A DNA stretch of 64,000 bases from Aestuariivita sp. (GCF_021404545.1 NZ_JAAWWD010000034.1:62001-126000); one strand, 5' to 3'; numbered from the stretch's first letter, positions 54,981-64,000 are shown. Translations and numbers: made by a program. The notes: a model not told the origin generated them from the letters alone.

Positions 54981-55167
54981 GATGCCCTCCCCGGTCGCAT
55001 TCTAGGGTTGAGAGGAGCGTCAGATGCATCTGAACGCCCCACCCTTCAGATCTAGAGGCACGCGCGGTGCATTACCATTCCGTTCTTGAAACGCCTGGTT
55101 CCATTTTCCGGACTTTTTGGAACAACTCCCTCGCCCACATTGTCAGACAGAGAGTGTTGGAGGGACC
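54981..55167. promoter_or_regulatory. LysR-osmC control region
   Basis: An intergenic region containing the inverted repeat GTTCC (near 55088) ... GGAAC (near 55119) around AT-rich sequence, a plausible but unproven operator site. No EcfG pair is present. Confidence 0.35.
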
Positions 55168-55422
55168 ATGTTTCGTTCATTCGATAACGTCGCTGGGTTT
55201 GTTTGCGTCGCGCTCAGAATGTTCGCGGCCGCAAGATGTGGCACCTGCACCCACCGCACCCCGATTGGTCGCATTATCCCGACGCATCGCGTCCCGCCGA
55301 CCCTCTGGACGGGCAAGGCGTTGTCTCCGGCTCATCTATCCGATTGCGCTGGAACTGTGTTGAAGGCGCATGGCCAGCCCCCACTGCAAACCACCACCCC
55401 AAAGAAAGGACGATTTCAATGA
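55168..55422 (+). CDS. possible small ORF before osmC
   Basis: An 84-codon frame (opens MFRSFDNVAGFVCVALRMFA) with GGAGGGACC in front of its ATG, ending in an ATGA overlap with osmC. After residue 20 the composition is unlike a folded protein (many P, T, H), and another frame reads as well. It may be a real uORF, a frameshifted remnant, or chance. Confidence 0.25.
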   Translation: MFRSFDNVAGFVCVALRMFAAARCGTCTHRTPIGRIIPTHRVPPTLWTGKALSPAHLSDCAGTVLKAHGQPPLQTTTPKKGRFQ

Positions 55423-56054
55423 AGGACATCTCTTGGGAAATGAACCCCCAGACCATCGTGCGCAAGGTTCAACAAACCCCCGCACAAGTATCCCTGCCTG
55501 ACCCCTCACTGGAAAAGGTCAAACAAGGCGAGCGCATGCGCTTTGACGCGCATGTGAATGTCGAAACGATGCCCGAGGGGATGCATCTGAAAAAGGTCAC
55601 ACTTTTCTCCAATGTCCCGAACGGGGGCACGTGGGAGCTGATCTCGGATGAAGGAACGGCCGTGGGCGGACGTGGCACCGCGCCATCGCCCCTGATGTAT
55701 TTCGCCGCCGGTCTTGGCCTTTGCCTGATGAGCCATGTCGAAATGCTGGCGAAAGACCAGGGGTTCCGGATCACAAGCGCCCGTCTGGAACAGCGCAGCA
55801 CCTGGAGCACGACGATGGATCTCGGCGAGATCTCTCCGTCAGATTGCTATGGCAAGGGAGAGCATATGCAACTCAACCTGTTGATCGAGAGCCCCGAACC
55901 GCGTGCGCGGATGACGGAATTCATCCGCTATTGCCGTCAGGCCTGCATGGCGCTTCAGACGGTTGCTGCGGCGACACCGGTGGGCACCGGGCTCTATCTG
56001 AATGGCGTGCCTGTTGGCGATATTGGTGGGTTCGGGCCCTACAAAGGATCCTGA
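55419..56054 (+). CDS. OsmC-family protein
   Basis: A 211-residue protein of the OsmC/Ohr fold. The blocks GRGTAPSPLMYFAAGLGLCL and CRQACMALQT contain the two family cysteine regions (C in GLGLC and C in QACM). OsmC proteins reduce organic peroxides. AAAGAAAGGACG lies upstream of the ATG at 55419. It is larger than typical OsmC because of an N-terminal extension of about 60 residues. Confidence 0.82.
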   Translation: MKDISWEMNPQTIVRKVQQTPAQVSLPDPSLEKVKQGERMRFDAHVNVETMPEGMHLKKVTLFSNVPNGGTWELISDEGTAVGGRGTAPSPLMYFAAGLGLCLMSHVEMLAKDQGFRITSARLEQRSTWSTTMDLGEISPSDCYGKGEHMQLNLLIESPEPRARMTEFIRYCRQACMALQTVAAATPVGTGLYLNGVPVGDIGGFGPYKGS

Positions 56055-56216
56055 GCCCTCCCCCCTGTGGTGCCACCGACAGACCACCGCATCTGCAACG
56101 GATCTGGCGCCCTGGATGGAACGGAAGGAGGAGCCGTTCCATCCGTCAAGCCTCTGGCTGCGCGGCCGATTAAAGCCTGCACCGGATCTGTCTCAGAGCA
56201 CCAACCGCTTGACCTG

Positions 56217-57107
56217 TCACCTTGGCGTGGTCCGCAGATACGCCCCATGCGCCAGCAACCTGTCCTCGAAGTCGGCGATGCGCGCAGGTGCATCGGGATC
56301 GGTCAGGATCATCGCGTTGACGATTGCCTCGACCAGGGCAAATCCCGCCGTAAGGCTGGGCAAGGTTTGCGGACCTTCCATCGGAAGGGAGAACACGATC
56401 TCGGCGTTTTGGGCAATCGGAGAGGTATACCCGTCCGTAATCGCGACGATTTTCAGGTTGCGGCTGCGTGCCACATCATGCGCCCGCAACAGCTCAGGCG
56501 AGTAGAGCGAGAAAGTGATCAGGATGGCCACGTCACCGTCAGACGCCTCGCTGAGGACATCCAGGATGCTTCCGGCCTCCACCACTGGACGGCCAAAACT
56601 GGGAAATGCCATACGGCCGGTGTAAGAAAAGTAATGTGCCAGGGAAAAACTGCTGCGCACACCGATGCAATGGATGCGATCCGCCTTGGCAAGCAGGGTC
56701 GCGGTCTTGCGGATGAGGACGGCGTTTTCATTTGAAAAGATCGATTCGAGGTTCCGGGACGCGCTCGACCTGATGCTGTCGATCAGATCTTCGTTCTGGC
56801 CATGAACAAGCTTCGCGGCGCGCTCTCCATAGGATGCATTCGACGTGACCAAAGCCAGTTGAAAGGCCCGGCGGCAGGCATCAAACCCCGGGAAACCCAA
56901 GGCAAGCGCCAGCCGGTACACCGTGTTGACGTTGACACCCGCCCGCTCAGCCAGAGCGCGAACCGAGAAAAAAGCAATATCCTCAGGGTGTTCCAACGCC
57001 CAGCGTGCAAAGCGCGAGATTGTCGGCGGCGCATCCCGGACCAAACCGGCCAACGCGTGCCGCAACGCGTCAATGGTTTGGTCAGCTGTTTCAGTACGAG
57101 ACGACAT
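56217..57107 (-). CDS. MurR/RpiR-family regulator (HTH_6 plus SIS)
   Basis: A 296-residue regulator with an N-terminal HTH_6 domain (ALAERAGVNVNTVYRLALAL) and a SIS sugar-phosphate domain (IHCIGVRSSFSLAHYFSYTG). SIS domains bind phosphosugars or related ligands. It is divergent from the TAXI gene, with a perfect palindrome just upstream of its start. Confidence 0.92.
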   Translation of the reverse strand: MSSRTETADQTIDALRHALAGLVRDAPPTISRFARWALEHPEDIAFFSVRALAERAGVNVNTVYRLALALGFPGFDACRRAFQLALVTSNASYGERAAKLVHGQNEDLIDSIRSSASRNLESIFSNENAVLIRKTATLLAKADRIHCIGVRSSFSLAHYFSYTGRMAFPSFGRPVVEAGSILDVLSEASDGDVAILITFSLYSPELLRAHDVARSRNLKIVAITDGYTSPIAQNAEIVFSLPMEGPQTLPSLTAGFALVEAIVNAMILTDPDAPARIADFEDRLLAHGAYLRTTPR

Positions 57108-57109
57108 GA

Positions 57110-57125
57110 TGAAACGTTTGTTTCA
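57110..57125. promoter_or_regulatory. Palindromic operator, likely for the RpiR regulator
   Basis: TGAAAC (57110-57115), GTTT, GTTTCA (57120-57125): a perfect inverted repeat two bases outside the regulator start codon. The spacing fits autoregulation and control of the divergent TRAP operon. Confidence 0.62.
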
Positions 57126-57199
57126 AATCCTTGACAAAATCCAGCAATATGTTTGACGTCCCCTATCCGAATTGGTTCGGGTCAAAAGGGAGTGTCATC

Positions 57200-58168
57200 A
57201 TGAACAAGTACTTCGCTGGCGCGCTTGTCGCGACCACAATGGCGTTTGGTGCAGCCGCGGCTTCTGCGCAACAAACCTTCATCGCAATCGGCACCGGTGG
57301 CGTGACGGGCGTCTACTATCCAACCGGCGGTGCGATCTGCCGCCTGGTGAACCGCGACCGTGCGGACCATGGCATCCGCTGTGGCGTGGAATCGACAGGT
57401 GGGTCGGTGTTCAACATCAACGCCATTCGGGGCGGAGAGCTGGAATTCGGCGTCGCGCAGTCGGATTGGCAGTATCATGCATTCAACGGGTCGTCCCGGT
57501 TTGAAGAGCAGGGACCGATGGAGAACCTCCGCGCCGTCTTTTCCGTGCATCCCGAACCTTTCACCGTCGTGGCGCGCGCCGATGCGGGCATCTCGAACTT
57601 CGAGGATCTCAAGGGCAAGCGCGTGAATGTTGGCAACCCCGGCTCCGGCCAGCGCGGCACGATGGAAGTGCTGATGGCGGAAATGGGCTGGACCATGGAT
57701 GATTTCGCCGTCGCCTCCGAGCTTCAGGCGGCCGAGCAGTCCCAGGCGCTGTGCGACAACAACATCGACGCGATGATCTATACCGTCGGTCACCCGTCCG
57801 GCTCTATTCAGGAGGCCACCACCGCATGTGACTCAGTGCTGGTCAACGTGGCCAATGACGCCGTGACATCGCTTGTGGACGAGAACTCGTTCTATCGCAC
57901 CGCAACCATTCCCGGTGGTATGTATCGCGGCAATGACGGCGATGTGGTGACCTTCGGCGTGGGCGCCACGTTCGTGACTTCGGCCGATGTGCCCGAAGAG
58001 GTGGTCTATGTCGTGGTGAAGGCCGTCTTCGACAACATCGACCAATTCCGCAGCCTGCACCCGGCCTTCGCGAACCTGGACGCGGCCCAAATGGCCAATG
58101 ACGGCCTGTCGGCCCCTCTGCACCCCGGTGCCGAGCGGTATTTCCGCGAAGCGGGTCTGATCGACTGA
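57200..58168 (+). CDS. TAXI-family TRAP solute-binding protein
   Basis: A 322-residue exported receptor (signal about residues 1-24, ending ASA). [20 protein letters not shown] at the start of the mature protein and [12 protein letters not shown] are TAXI signatures. It delivers a solute to the fused permease encoded next. AAGGGAGTG precedes the ATG at 57200. The substrate is unknown. Confidence 0.94.
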   Translation: MNKYFAGALVATTMAFGAAAASAQQTFIAIGTGGVTGVYYPTGGAICRLVNRDRADHGIRCGVESTGGSVFNINAIRGGELEFGVAQSDWQYHAFNGSSRFEEQGPMENLRAVFSVHPEPFTVVARADAGISNFEDLKGKRVNVGNPGSGQRGTMEVLMAEMGWTMDDFAVASELQAAEQSQALCDNNIDAMIYTVGHPSGSIQEATTACDSVLVNVANDAVTSLVDENSFYRTATIPGGMYRGNDGDVVTFGVGATFVTSADVPEEVVYVVVKAVFDNIDQFRSLHPAFANLDAAQMANDGLSAPLHPGAERYFREAGLID

Positions 58169-58262
58169 TCGGCTTAGAACCGATAGCGATCCGATAGAAC
58201 ATATCCGGGTGCGGTGGACATCGCGCCCGGAACAGTCTGAAAGGCACATGGGGGACGGTGTG

Positions 58263-60899
58263 ATGGCGGACGACGACAAACGCGAAGGGCGTCAGTTTAC
58301 CGACGAGGAACTTCAGGATCTGGTGGCCAGCACCGATAGCGGTGCGCGCGATCCGTCGAAGCGGTCGCTTGCGCTTTTGATCTCGGGGCTGGCGCTTGGC
58401 TGGTCGCTGTTCCAGCTCTGGATCGCGCAGCCGCAACTGTGGTTTGCGCAATACCTGCCAGTGATGAATTCGTCCGAGACGCGGCCCATTCACCTGACCT
58501 TTGCCATCGTTCTGGCCTTCCTGGCCTATCCAGCATTCAAGAACTCTCCGCGGGATCGTATTCCGCTGACCGATTGGGCGCTGATGCTGGTCGGTGGTTT
58601 CTGCGCGTTCTACATCTTCCTGTTCTCCGACACGCTGGCGCTGACGGCACGTTCCGGCCTTCCGACCCAGACACAGGTGATCATCGGCGCGGTCGGTCTT
58701 GCGATCCTCCTCGAGGCGAGCCGTCGCGCCCTGGGACCGGCGCTGACCATCGTCGGCTCAATCTTTCTGCTTTATGCCTATATGGGCACGGGCTGGCTGA
58801 TCCCCGATCTGATCGAGCACGAGGGGCTCTCCTTTACTGCGCTCATCAATGCGCAATGGCTCGATACCGGGGGCGTTTTCGGCATCCCGCTGGGGGTGTC
58901 GACGGCGTTCGTGTTCCTTTTTGTCCTGTTCGGCTCGCTTCTGGATAAGGCAGGTGCGGGCAATTACTTTATCAAGCTCGCCTTTGCCGGACTGGGCCAT
59001 CTGCGGGGCGGTCCGGCCAAGGCGGCTGTGGTTGGTTCGGCCATGACAGGTCTGATCTCGGGCTCATCTATCGCGAATGTTGTCACCACCGGCACCTTCA
59101 CTATCCCGCTGATGAAGCGGGTGGGCTTTACCCGCGAACAGGCGGGATCGGTCGAGGTCGCCAGTTCCGTCAATGGCCAGATCATGCCGCCGGTGATGGG
59201 GGCCGCGGCGTTCCTGATGGTCGAGTTCATCGGAATTTCCTATGTCGAGGTGATCAAGCACGCCTTTATCCCGGCGGTGATCTCCTACATCGCGTTGATC
59301 TACATCGTGCATCTTGAGGCGCTCAAGAAAGACATGCCCGCTTTGGGTGAAGCCAAGAGCTTTACCGGGATGTTTCTGAAGTTCCTGATCGGCTTCATTG
59401 TGGCTGGTATCGGATTTACCGTGCTGATCTATGGCGTAGCCGGTCTGCGCGCGGCGGTGCCCAGCCTGACCGGACCGATCATGATGGCGCTGCTGGCGGC
59501 AGTCTATGTCTGGCTGGTGGCCATCGCGGCCCGCAAGCCCGACCTGGAAGTGGACGATCCCAACGCCAAAGAAATCAAGCTGCCGCAGGTCAAGGATATC
59601 TATGCAACTGGCCTACATTACATTCTGCCTATCGTGGTCTTGGTCTGGTTTCTGATGGTGGAACGTCAAAGCCCCGCCCGTTCGGCGTTTTTCGCCACCG
59701 CCTTGATGATCGGGATCATCATGACGCAACGCCCGCTCAAGGCGTTCTTCCGCGGACAGGCGGCACAGATGATGGACGAGTTTAAAGGCGGCTTCGATGA
59801 TCTGATCGCAGGTTTGATTGCAGGGGCGCGCAACATGATCGGTATCGGCGTTGCAACGGCGGCGGCGGGCATCATCGTCGCCACAGTAACCCGCACCCCG
59901 ATCGGCACTGAACTGGCGGGCCTCGTTGAAATGCTGTCTGGCGGCTACCTGTTTGTCATGCTGGTTCTGATCGGTCTCTTTTCGCTGATCCTGGGAATGG
60001 GGCTGCCGACGACCGCCAACTATATCGTGGTGTCCTCGCTGATGGCGTCGGTCGTGGTGTCGCTTGGTGCTCAGGAAGGGTTGATCGTTCCGTTGATCGC
60101 GGCGCATCTCTTTGTGTTCTACTTCGGGATCATGGCGGATGTGACGCCACCGGTGGGTCTGGCAAGTTTCGCAGCCGCGGCCGTCTCGGGCGGCGACCCG
60201 ATCAAGACCGGGTTCACCGCGTTCTTTTATAGCCTCAGAACCGTGGCGCTGCCCTTCCTTTTCATCTTTAACCCGACGCTGATCCTCTATGGGGTGGATC
60301 TGGGGACATGGGCAGGGATCGGACAAGCGGTCTTTGTGTTCATTGTGGCGACATTTGCAATGTTGCTGTTCGCGGCCGCCACGCAGGGCTATTTCCTGGC
60401 ACGTTCGCGCATCTATGAAAGCGCGGCGCTGCTGTTGGTGGCCTTTACCCTTTTTGTGCCGAATGTCTGGCTGAACATGGTGCAGGACCCGTTCAAGACG
60501 GTGCCGCCGACCCAGTTTGAACAGGCGCTCGGGGACGTGTCGGAGGGCGAGCAATTGCGCCTGCTGATCCGTGGACCCGACTTCAACACCGGCGAGGTGG
60601 CCGAGACGACGCTGGTTGTCTACGCCGAAGGCGCCAGCGCCGCGGATCGGTTGGGCAATACCGGGCTGTTGCTGTTGCCCGAAGGCGATGTCGTGAGGCT
60701 TGATGAGCCCATGTTCGGGTCCGAGACCGCCGAGGCGCTGATTGACTTTGACTTTTACGCGGACAATCCCGTGACGCTGGCCGCAGTCCAGATGGCCCAG
60801 GAGCGTTTGCCGGAACAGATCTTCTATCTCCCGGCACTGCTGCTTTTGGGGCTTGTGATCGTCCTTCAGCGCCGTCGTCAGACCAAACCCGCCTTTTGA
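58263..60899 (+). CDS. fused TRAP transporter permease (TAXI type)
   Basis: An 878-residue membrane protein combining small and large permease parts (4TM plus 12TM), with a C-terminal extra region resembling DUF3394. Blocks such as GSAMTGLISGSSIANVVTTG and MGLPTTANYIVVSSL are typical. ATG 58263 with GGGGGAC upstream is chosen; ATG 58248 is an alternative. It works with the TAXI receptor encoded upstream. Confidence 0.91.
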   Translation: MADDDKREGRQFTDEELQDLVASTDSGARDPSKRSLALLISGLALGWSLFQLWIAQPQLWFAQYLPVMNSSETRPIHLTFAIVLAFLAYPAFKNSPRDRIPLTDWALMLVGGFCAFYIFLFSDTLALTARSGLPTQTQVIIGAVGLAILLEASRRALGPALTIVGSIFLLYAYMGTGWLIPDLIEHEGLSFTALINAQWLDTGGVFGIPLGVSTAFVFLFVLFGSLLDKAGAGNYFIKLAFAGLGHLRGGPAKAAVVGSAMTGLISGSSIANVVTTGTFTIPLMKRVGFTREQAGSVEVASSVNGQIMPPVMGAAAFLMVEFIGISYVEVIKHAFIPAVISYIALIYIVHLEALKKDMPALGEAKSFTGMFLKFLIGFIVAGIGFTVLIYGVAGLRAAVPSLTGPIMMALLAAVYVWLVAIAARKPDLEVDDPNAKEIKLPQVKDIYATGLHYILPIVVLVWFLMVERQSPARSAFFATALMIGIIMTQRPLKAFFRGQAAQMMDEFKGGFDDLIAGLIAGARNMIGIGVATAAAGIIVATVTRTPIGTELAGLVEMLSGGYLFVMLVLIGLFSLILGMGLPTTANYIVVSSLMASVVVSLGAQEGLIVPLIAAHLFVFYFGIMADVTPPVGLASFAAAAVSGGDPIKTGFTAFFYSLRTVALPFLFIFNPTLILYGVDLGTWAGIGQAVFVFIVATFAMLLFAAATQGYFLARSRIYESAALLLVAFTLFVPNVWLNMVQDPFKTVPPTQFEQALGDVSEGEQLRLLIRGPDFNTGEVAETTLVVYAEGASAADRLGNTGLLLLPEGDVVRLDEPMFGSETAEALIDFDFYADNPVTLAAVQMAQERLPEQIFYLPALLLLGLVIVLQRRRQTKPAF

Positions 60900-60910
60900 G
60901 GAGAGCAGCC

Positions 60911-61342
60911 ATGTTCAAGACCATCCTCCTGCCGATTGATTTGGGCACCAAGGACAGCTGGTCCAAAGCGCTTCCCGCCGCGCTTCGGTTGGCCCAGCCT
61001 GAAGGCATCGTGTTGCATGTGGTCACGGTCGTCCCCGATTTCGGGATGTCCGTTGTCGGCAGTTTCTTTGACAAGGAATTCGAGAAACAAGCGCTGCACC
61101 GTGTCGGCGAAGAGCTCAGCGCCTGGGTCAACGCCAACATCCCAGATGGTGTGGAGGTGCATCCCCATGTCACCCATGGCCGCGTCTACGAAGAGATCAT
61201 GCGCGCCGCGGATAAGCTGAATGTCGATGCGATTGTGATCGGGTCGCACACGCCGGAACTCACCGACTATCTGCTTGGCCCCAACGCGGCCCGCGTGGTG
61301 CGGCATGCCAAACAATCCGTTTTCGTGGTCCGAGGAGACTGA
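60911..61342 (+). CDS. universal stress protein (UspA family)
   Basis: A 143-residue UspA protein with the opening TILLPIDLGTKDSW and the ATP-binding-type end VIGSHTPELTDYLLGPNAAR. Such proteins are often encoded with TAXI-TRAP transporters and may gate them. GAGGAG precedes ATG 60911; the previous gene ends 12 bases upstream. Confidence 0.9.
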   Translation: MFKTILLPIDLGTKDSWSKALPAALRLAQPEGIVLHVVTVVPDFGMSVVGSFFDKEFEKQALHRVGEELSAWVNANIPDGVEVHPHVTHGRVYEEIMRAADKLNVDAIVIGSHTPELTDYLLGPNAARVVRHAKQSVFVVRGD

Positions 61343-61348
61343 ACCGGG

Positions 61349-62671
61349 ATGAGCCGTCTTTTGGGGCGTGGGATGGCAACACGCGCCACCGCAGTGCGCG
61401 GTGAGGGCTGTTACATCTACGATGCCGAGGGGCGGGCCTATCTGGATGGATCAGGCGGGGCCGCCGTGTCCTGTCTTGGGCATTCCGATCCCGATGTGAG
61501 GGCGGCGGTTCATGACCAGCTTGATCAACTGGCCTTTGCCCATACCGGGTTCTTCACATCGGACGCGGCAGAGGGGCTAGCCGATCTGCTTGTGGCGCAT
61601 GCGCCCAATGGGATTGAAAAGGTCTATCTTCTGTCGGGCGGTTCCGAAGCGGTTGAGGCCGCACTCAAACTGGCGCGACAGTATTACCTTGAGGTCGGGG
61701 AACCGCAGCGCCACCGCGTGATTGCCCGGCGCCAAAGCTATCATGGCAACACGCTTGGCGCGCTTGCGGCGGGCGGAAATGCGTGGCGGCGTGAGAAATA
61801 CGCGCCGCTCTTGGTCGAGACGACGCATATCGCCCCATGCTTTGAGTACCATGAGCGTGCGGAGGGCGAGGCCTCGTGGGCCTATGGTCAGCGCGCCGCC
61901 AATGAACTGGAAGACAAGCTTCACAGATTGGGCCCCGGCACGGTGATGGCCTTTATCGCCGAACCGGTTGTCGGTGCGACGGCCGGGGCGGTTCCTGCGG
62001 TCGAAGGGTATTTCAAGCGTATTCGCGAGATTTGCGACCGGCATGGGATCCTGCTGATCCTTGACGAGGTGATGTGCGGTATGGGGCGCACGGGGCATCT
62101 GTTCGCCTGCGAACACGACGGCATCGCGCCCGACATCGTGACCATCGCAAAGGGCCTTGGTGCGGGCTACGCCCCGATCGGAGCGATGCTGTGCTCAGGC
62201 AAGATCTATCAGGCGATTGCCGATGGATCGGGAAGCTTTCAGCATGGGCACACGTATCACGGGCATCCGCTGGCCGCGGCGGCGGGCCGGGCCGTCGTCG
62301 ATGCGATCCTGTCGCGCGGCCTGATCGAACGGGTGCGGCATCAGGGCGACACGCTGAACGCAGCGTTGGGCGCAGCGTTTGGGCAGCATCCTCATGTGGG
62401 TGATATACGCGGGCGCGGGTTGTTTCGCGCCATCGAACTGGTCGAGGATCGCAAAAGCAAACGCCCCTTCGATCCGGCCAGAAAGCTGAATGCAAAGATC
62501 AAGGAGGCCGCGCTCACCAATGGTCTGATCTGTTATCCCGCCGGCGGGACAATAGATGGCAAGACAGGTGATCACGTGCTTTTGGCTCCGCCGTTCATTA
62601 TCTCGGACGATGAGATTGGCGAGCTGGTCGAGAAGCTGAACACAAGCCTGCGGCAAGCGCTGGCGTCCTGA
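61349..62671 (+). CDS. class III aminotransferase
   Basis: A 440-residue PLP enzyme. The PLP lysine is K268 in TIAKGLGAGYAPIGAM, with LLSGGSEAVEAALKLARQYY and LILDEVMCGMGRTG as further family blocks. Its position after the TRAP genes suggests that the imported compound is an amine or amino acid. The substrate cannot be assigned from the sequence. The decayed beta-keto acid cleavage gene follows directly. Confidence 0.88.
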   Translation: MSRLLGRGMATRATAVRGEGCYIYDAEGRAYLDGSGGAAVSCLGHSDPDVRAAVHDQLDQLAFAHTGFFTSDAAEGLADLLVAHAPNGIEKVYLLSGGSEAVEAALKLARQYYLEVGEPQRHRVIARRQSYHGNTLGALAAGGNAWRREKYAPLLVETTHIAPCFEYHERAEGEASWAYGQRAANELEDKLHRLGPGTVMAFIAEPVVGATAGAVPAVEGYFKRIREICDRHGILLILDEVMCGMGRTGHLFACEHDGIAPDIVTIAKGLGAGYAPIGAMLCSGKIYQAIADGSGSFQHGHTYHGHPLAAAAGRAVVDAILSRGLIERVRHQGDTLNAALGAAFGQHPHVGDIRGRGLFRAIELVEDRKSKRPFDPARKLNAKIKEAALTNGLICYPAGGTIDGKTGDHVLLAPPFIISDDEIGELVEKLNTSLRQALAS

Positions 62672-62676
62672 GCCGG

Positions 62677-62924
62677 TTGTCCTCGCGGCCCCTGCCCTCG
62701 CGACTGTTGCTGGTTGTTGGGTCTTACCTGAAGGCAACGGATACAAGGCCGGAAATGCTGATCCGCTATCTGGGCCTGATCGATCAACTCGAACACCCCG
62801 CCGATTGCGCGGTTTGCGCCTTTGGCGCGGCGGCGCCACGCGGGCGATGTCATTGGCGATCGCCCTCCGCCAAAGCTGTGATCGGCGCGCCACGCCAGCG
62901 GACATTGCATAAGTGCTCGGGCTC
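62677..62924 (+). pseudogene. remnant of a BKACE (beta-keto acid cleavage) enzyme gene
   Basis: The first frame from 62677 reads RLLLVVGSYLKATDTRPEML and CAVCAFGAA, then shifts to a second frame (from 62835) with TRAMSLAIAL and RRATPADIA, a TAA at 62910, and VLGL. These blocks in order resemble the C-terminal third of BKACE (DUF849) enzymes (CAFG-AE-T...LAIAL ... ATPAEAREILGL), with a frameshift, an internal deletion and a stop. The N-terminal two-thirds are missing. The identity rests on resemblance, not alignment. Confidence 0.5.
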
Positions 62925-63054
62925 ATCTGGAGCGCGCAACACTTGACCATCCCGCCGTTCCGGCGGACAACCTCACACAACGAGACAAAAACGCTTGTGC
63001 GGCGGCGGTAAAACAGTACCTTGCCTGTCCCGGCGTATGACATGGGGATGGTCT
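62925..63054. other. Control region before dnaN
   Basis: About 130 bases without genes. No DnaA boxes (TTATNCACA) or origin-type repeats are present. No dnaA lies here, though it commonly precedes dnaN. Confidence 0.5.
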
Positions 63055-64000
63055 ATGAAACTCAGCATTGAACGCGGCGCGCTTCTCAAGGCGGTGTCCC
63101 AGGCACAATCGGTGGTCGAACGCCGCAATACGATCCCGATCCTTGCCAATGTGCTGATCGAGGCCGAGGGCGATACGGTTCAGTTCCGCGCAACCGATCT
63201 GGATATCGAGGTTGTCGACAAAGCACCTGCTCAGGTTGAACGTGCGGGCGCGACGACGGTGGCTGCCACAACCTTGCACGAAATCGTGCGCAAGCTGCCC
63301 GACGGGGCGCTTGTGACATTGACCGCTGATACCGCGGCTGGCCGGTTGACGGTAGATGCGGGCCGCTCGAATTTCTCATTGGCGACGCTACCGAAAGAGG
63401 ATTTTCCGGTCATGGCGTCCTCGGAATATCAATCGAATTTCTCTGCCCCCGCGCCAATGCTTCGACGTTTGTTCGACAAATCGAAATTCGCGATATCCAC
63501 GGAAGAGACGCGGTATTACCTCAATGGTGTCTACATGCATGTTTCGGATGCCGAGGGTGGCAAAGTGTTGCGCTGCGTGGCGACCGACGGGCACCGTCTG
63601 GCCCGGATAGACGCCGATCTGCCCGAGGGCGCCGCGGATATGCCTGGCGTGATTGTGCCGCGCAAGACGGTAGGTGAAATGCGCAAACTGCTCGACGATG
63701 ACGAGATGAAGATCGCGGTGTCGGTGTCGGAAACCAAGGTGCGTTTTGCGACACCCGAGATCACCCTGACCTCCAAGGTAATCGACGGCACCTTCCCTGA
63801 TTACACGCGCGTTATCCCGCAGAACAACACCCGCCGCCTGGAAGTGGATGCCGCCGAATTCGCGCAGGCCGTGGACCGGGTGGCCACCGTGAGCTCGGAA
63901 CGTTCGCGCGCGGTCAAGCTGCAACTGGGCGAGGACCGGCTGATCCTGTCGGTGAACGCCCCCGACAGCGGGGCCGCCGAGGAAGAATTGGCGGTGGCCT
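63055..64000 (+). CDS. dnaN: DNA polymerase III beta clamp (partial, cut by the right edge)
   Basis: ATG 63055 opens 315 codons to the window end. The start MKLSIERGALLKAVSQAQSV and the blocks VERRNTIPILANVLIEAE, GTFPDYTRVIP and ATDGHRLARI match the sliding clamp. Domains 1 and 2 are complete and domain 3 is cut. The clamp tethers polymerase III to DNA. There is no adjacent dnaA in the window. Confidence 0.96.
   Translation, partial: MKLSIERGALLKAVSQAQSVVERRNTIPILANVLIEAEGDTVQFRATDLDIEVVDKAPAQVERAGATTVAATTLHEIVRKLPDGALVTLTADTAAGRLTVDAGRSNFSLATLPKEDFPVMASSEYQSNFSAPAPMLRRLFDKSKFAISTEETRYYLNGVYMHVSDAEGGKVLRCVATDGHRLARIDADLPEGAADMPGVIVPRKTVGEMRKLLDDDEMKIAVSVSETKVRFATPEITLTSKVIDGTFPDYTRVIPQNNTRRLEVDAAEFAQAVDRVATVSSERSRAVKLQLGEDRLILSVNAPDSGAAEEELAVA

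Noticed and set aside
59613-60554. Minus-strand frame of over 300 codons
   Set aside because: Antisense to the TRAP permease; its composition (H, R, Q, D rich) is that of a shadow frame.
62672-63054. Replication origin by dnaN
   Set aside because: No TTATNCACA boxes and no AT-rich repeats were found.

Overview
The window is about 62% GC, densely coded, and reads as the chromosome of a marine-type alphaproteobacterium of the Rhodobacterales (Roseobacter group). The pointers are a complete NepR/EcfG/PhyR general stress response, EcfG-type promoters (GGAAC-N16/17-CGTT), TRAP and tripartite tricarboxylate transporters, and the MoxR-DUF58-DUF4159 operon. These identifications rest on reading motifs and family resemblance; no database search was run. 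No rRNA, tRNA, CRISPR array or intact insertion sequence was found.

Layout. 1-3.5 kb: housekeeping genes (an rRNA methyltransferase cut by the left edge, DUF2798, hydroxypyruvate isomerase, an EamA permease, DUF1285). 3.5-10.3 kb: a tightly overlapping operon MoxR ATPase - DUF58 - BatA/DUF4159 membrane protein - second large membrane protein. 10.4-18 kb: an envelope pair on the minus strand, a giant alpha-2-macroglobulin with an N-terminal PAN-like module followed by penicillin-binding protein 1C. 18-24.5 kb: a hybrid histidine kinase, a decayed IS630-type transposase, yaaA, recQ, yggT. 24.6-29.2 kb: a UMF1-type permease, mepA, a phytase-like protein, a YhhQ-type transporter, a structured RNA element and arfB.

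29.4-39.9 kb is a general stress response island. nepR-ecfG-histidine kinase-phospholipase D form one overlapping operon, divergent from phyR. Two EcfG promoters on opposite strands interlock between them. Further perfect EcfG promoters lie upstream of a DUF1328 gene, a 51-codon membrane microprotein, exoD and a PLDc_N gene, so the island appears to hold part of its own regulon.

40-64 kb is mostly catabolic and transport cargo. It holds a tripartite tricarboxylate transporter with a glyoxylate-type aminotransferase, divergent from an FAD/Fe-S 2-hydroxyacid dehydrogenase and a GntR regulator. A Baeyer-Villiger monooxygenase and a serine hydrolase flank an AraC regulator. A LysR regulator sits beside an OsmC protein. 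An RpiR regulator is divergent from a TAXI-TRAP transporter, universal stress protein and class III aminotransferase operon. The window ends with a decayed beta-keto acid cleavage enzyme gene and the start of dnaN.

The most unusual element is at 28531-28720. An 18-codon ORF has a Shine-Dalgarno region complementary to 15 nt of the 16S rRNA 3' end. It is followed by a predicted multi-hairpin junction that also carries an internal CCTCCT, and then by an intrinsic terminator just before the ribosome-rescue gene arfB.
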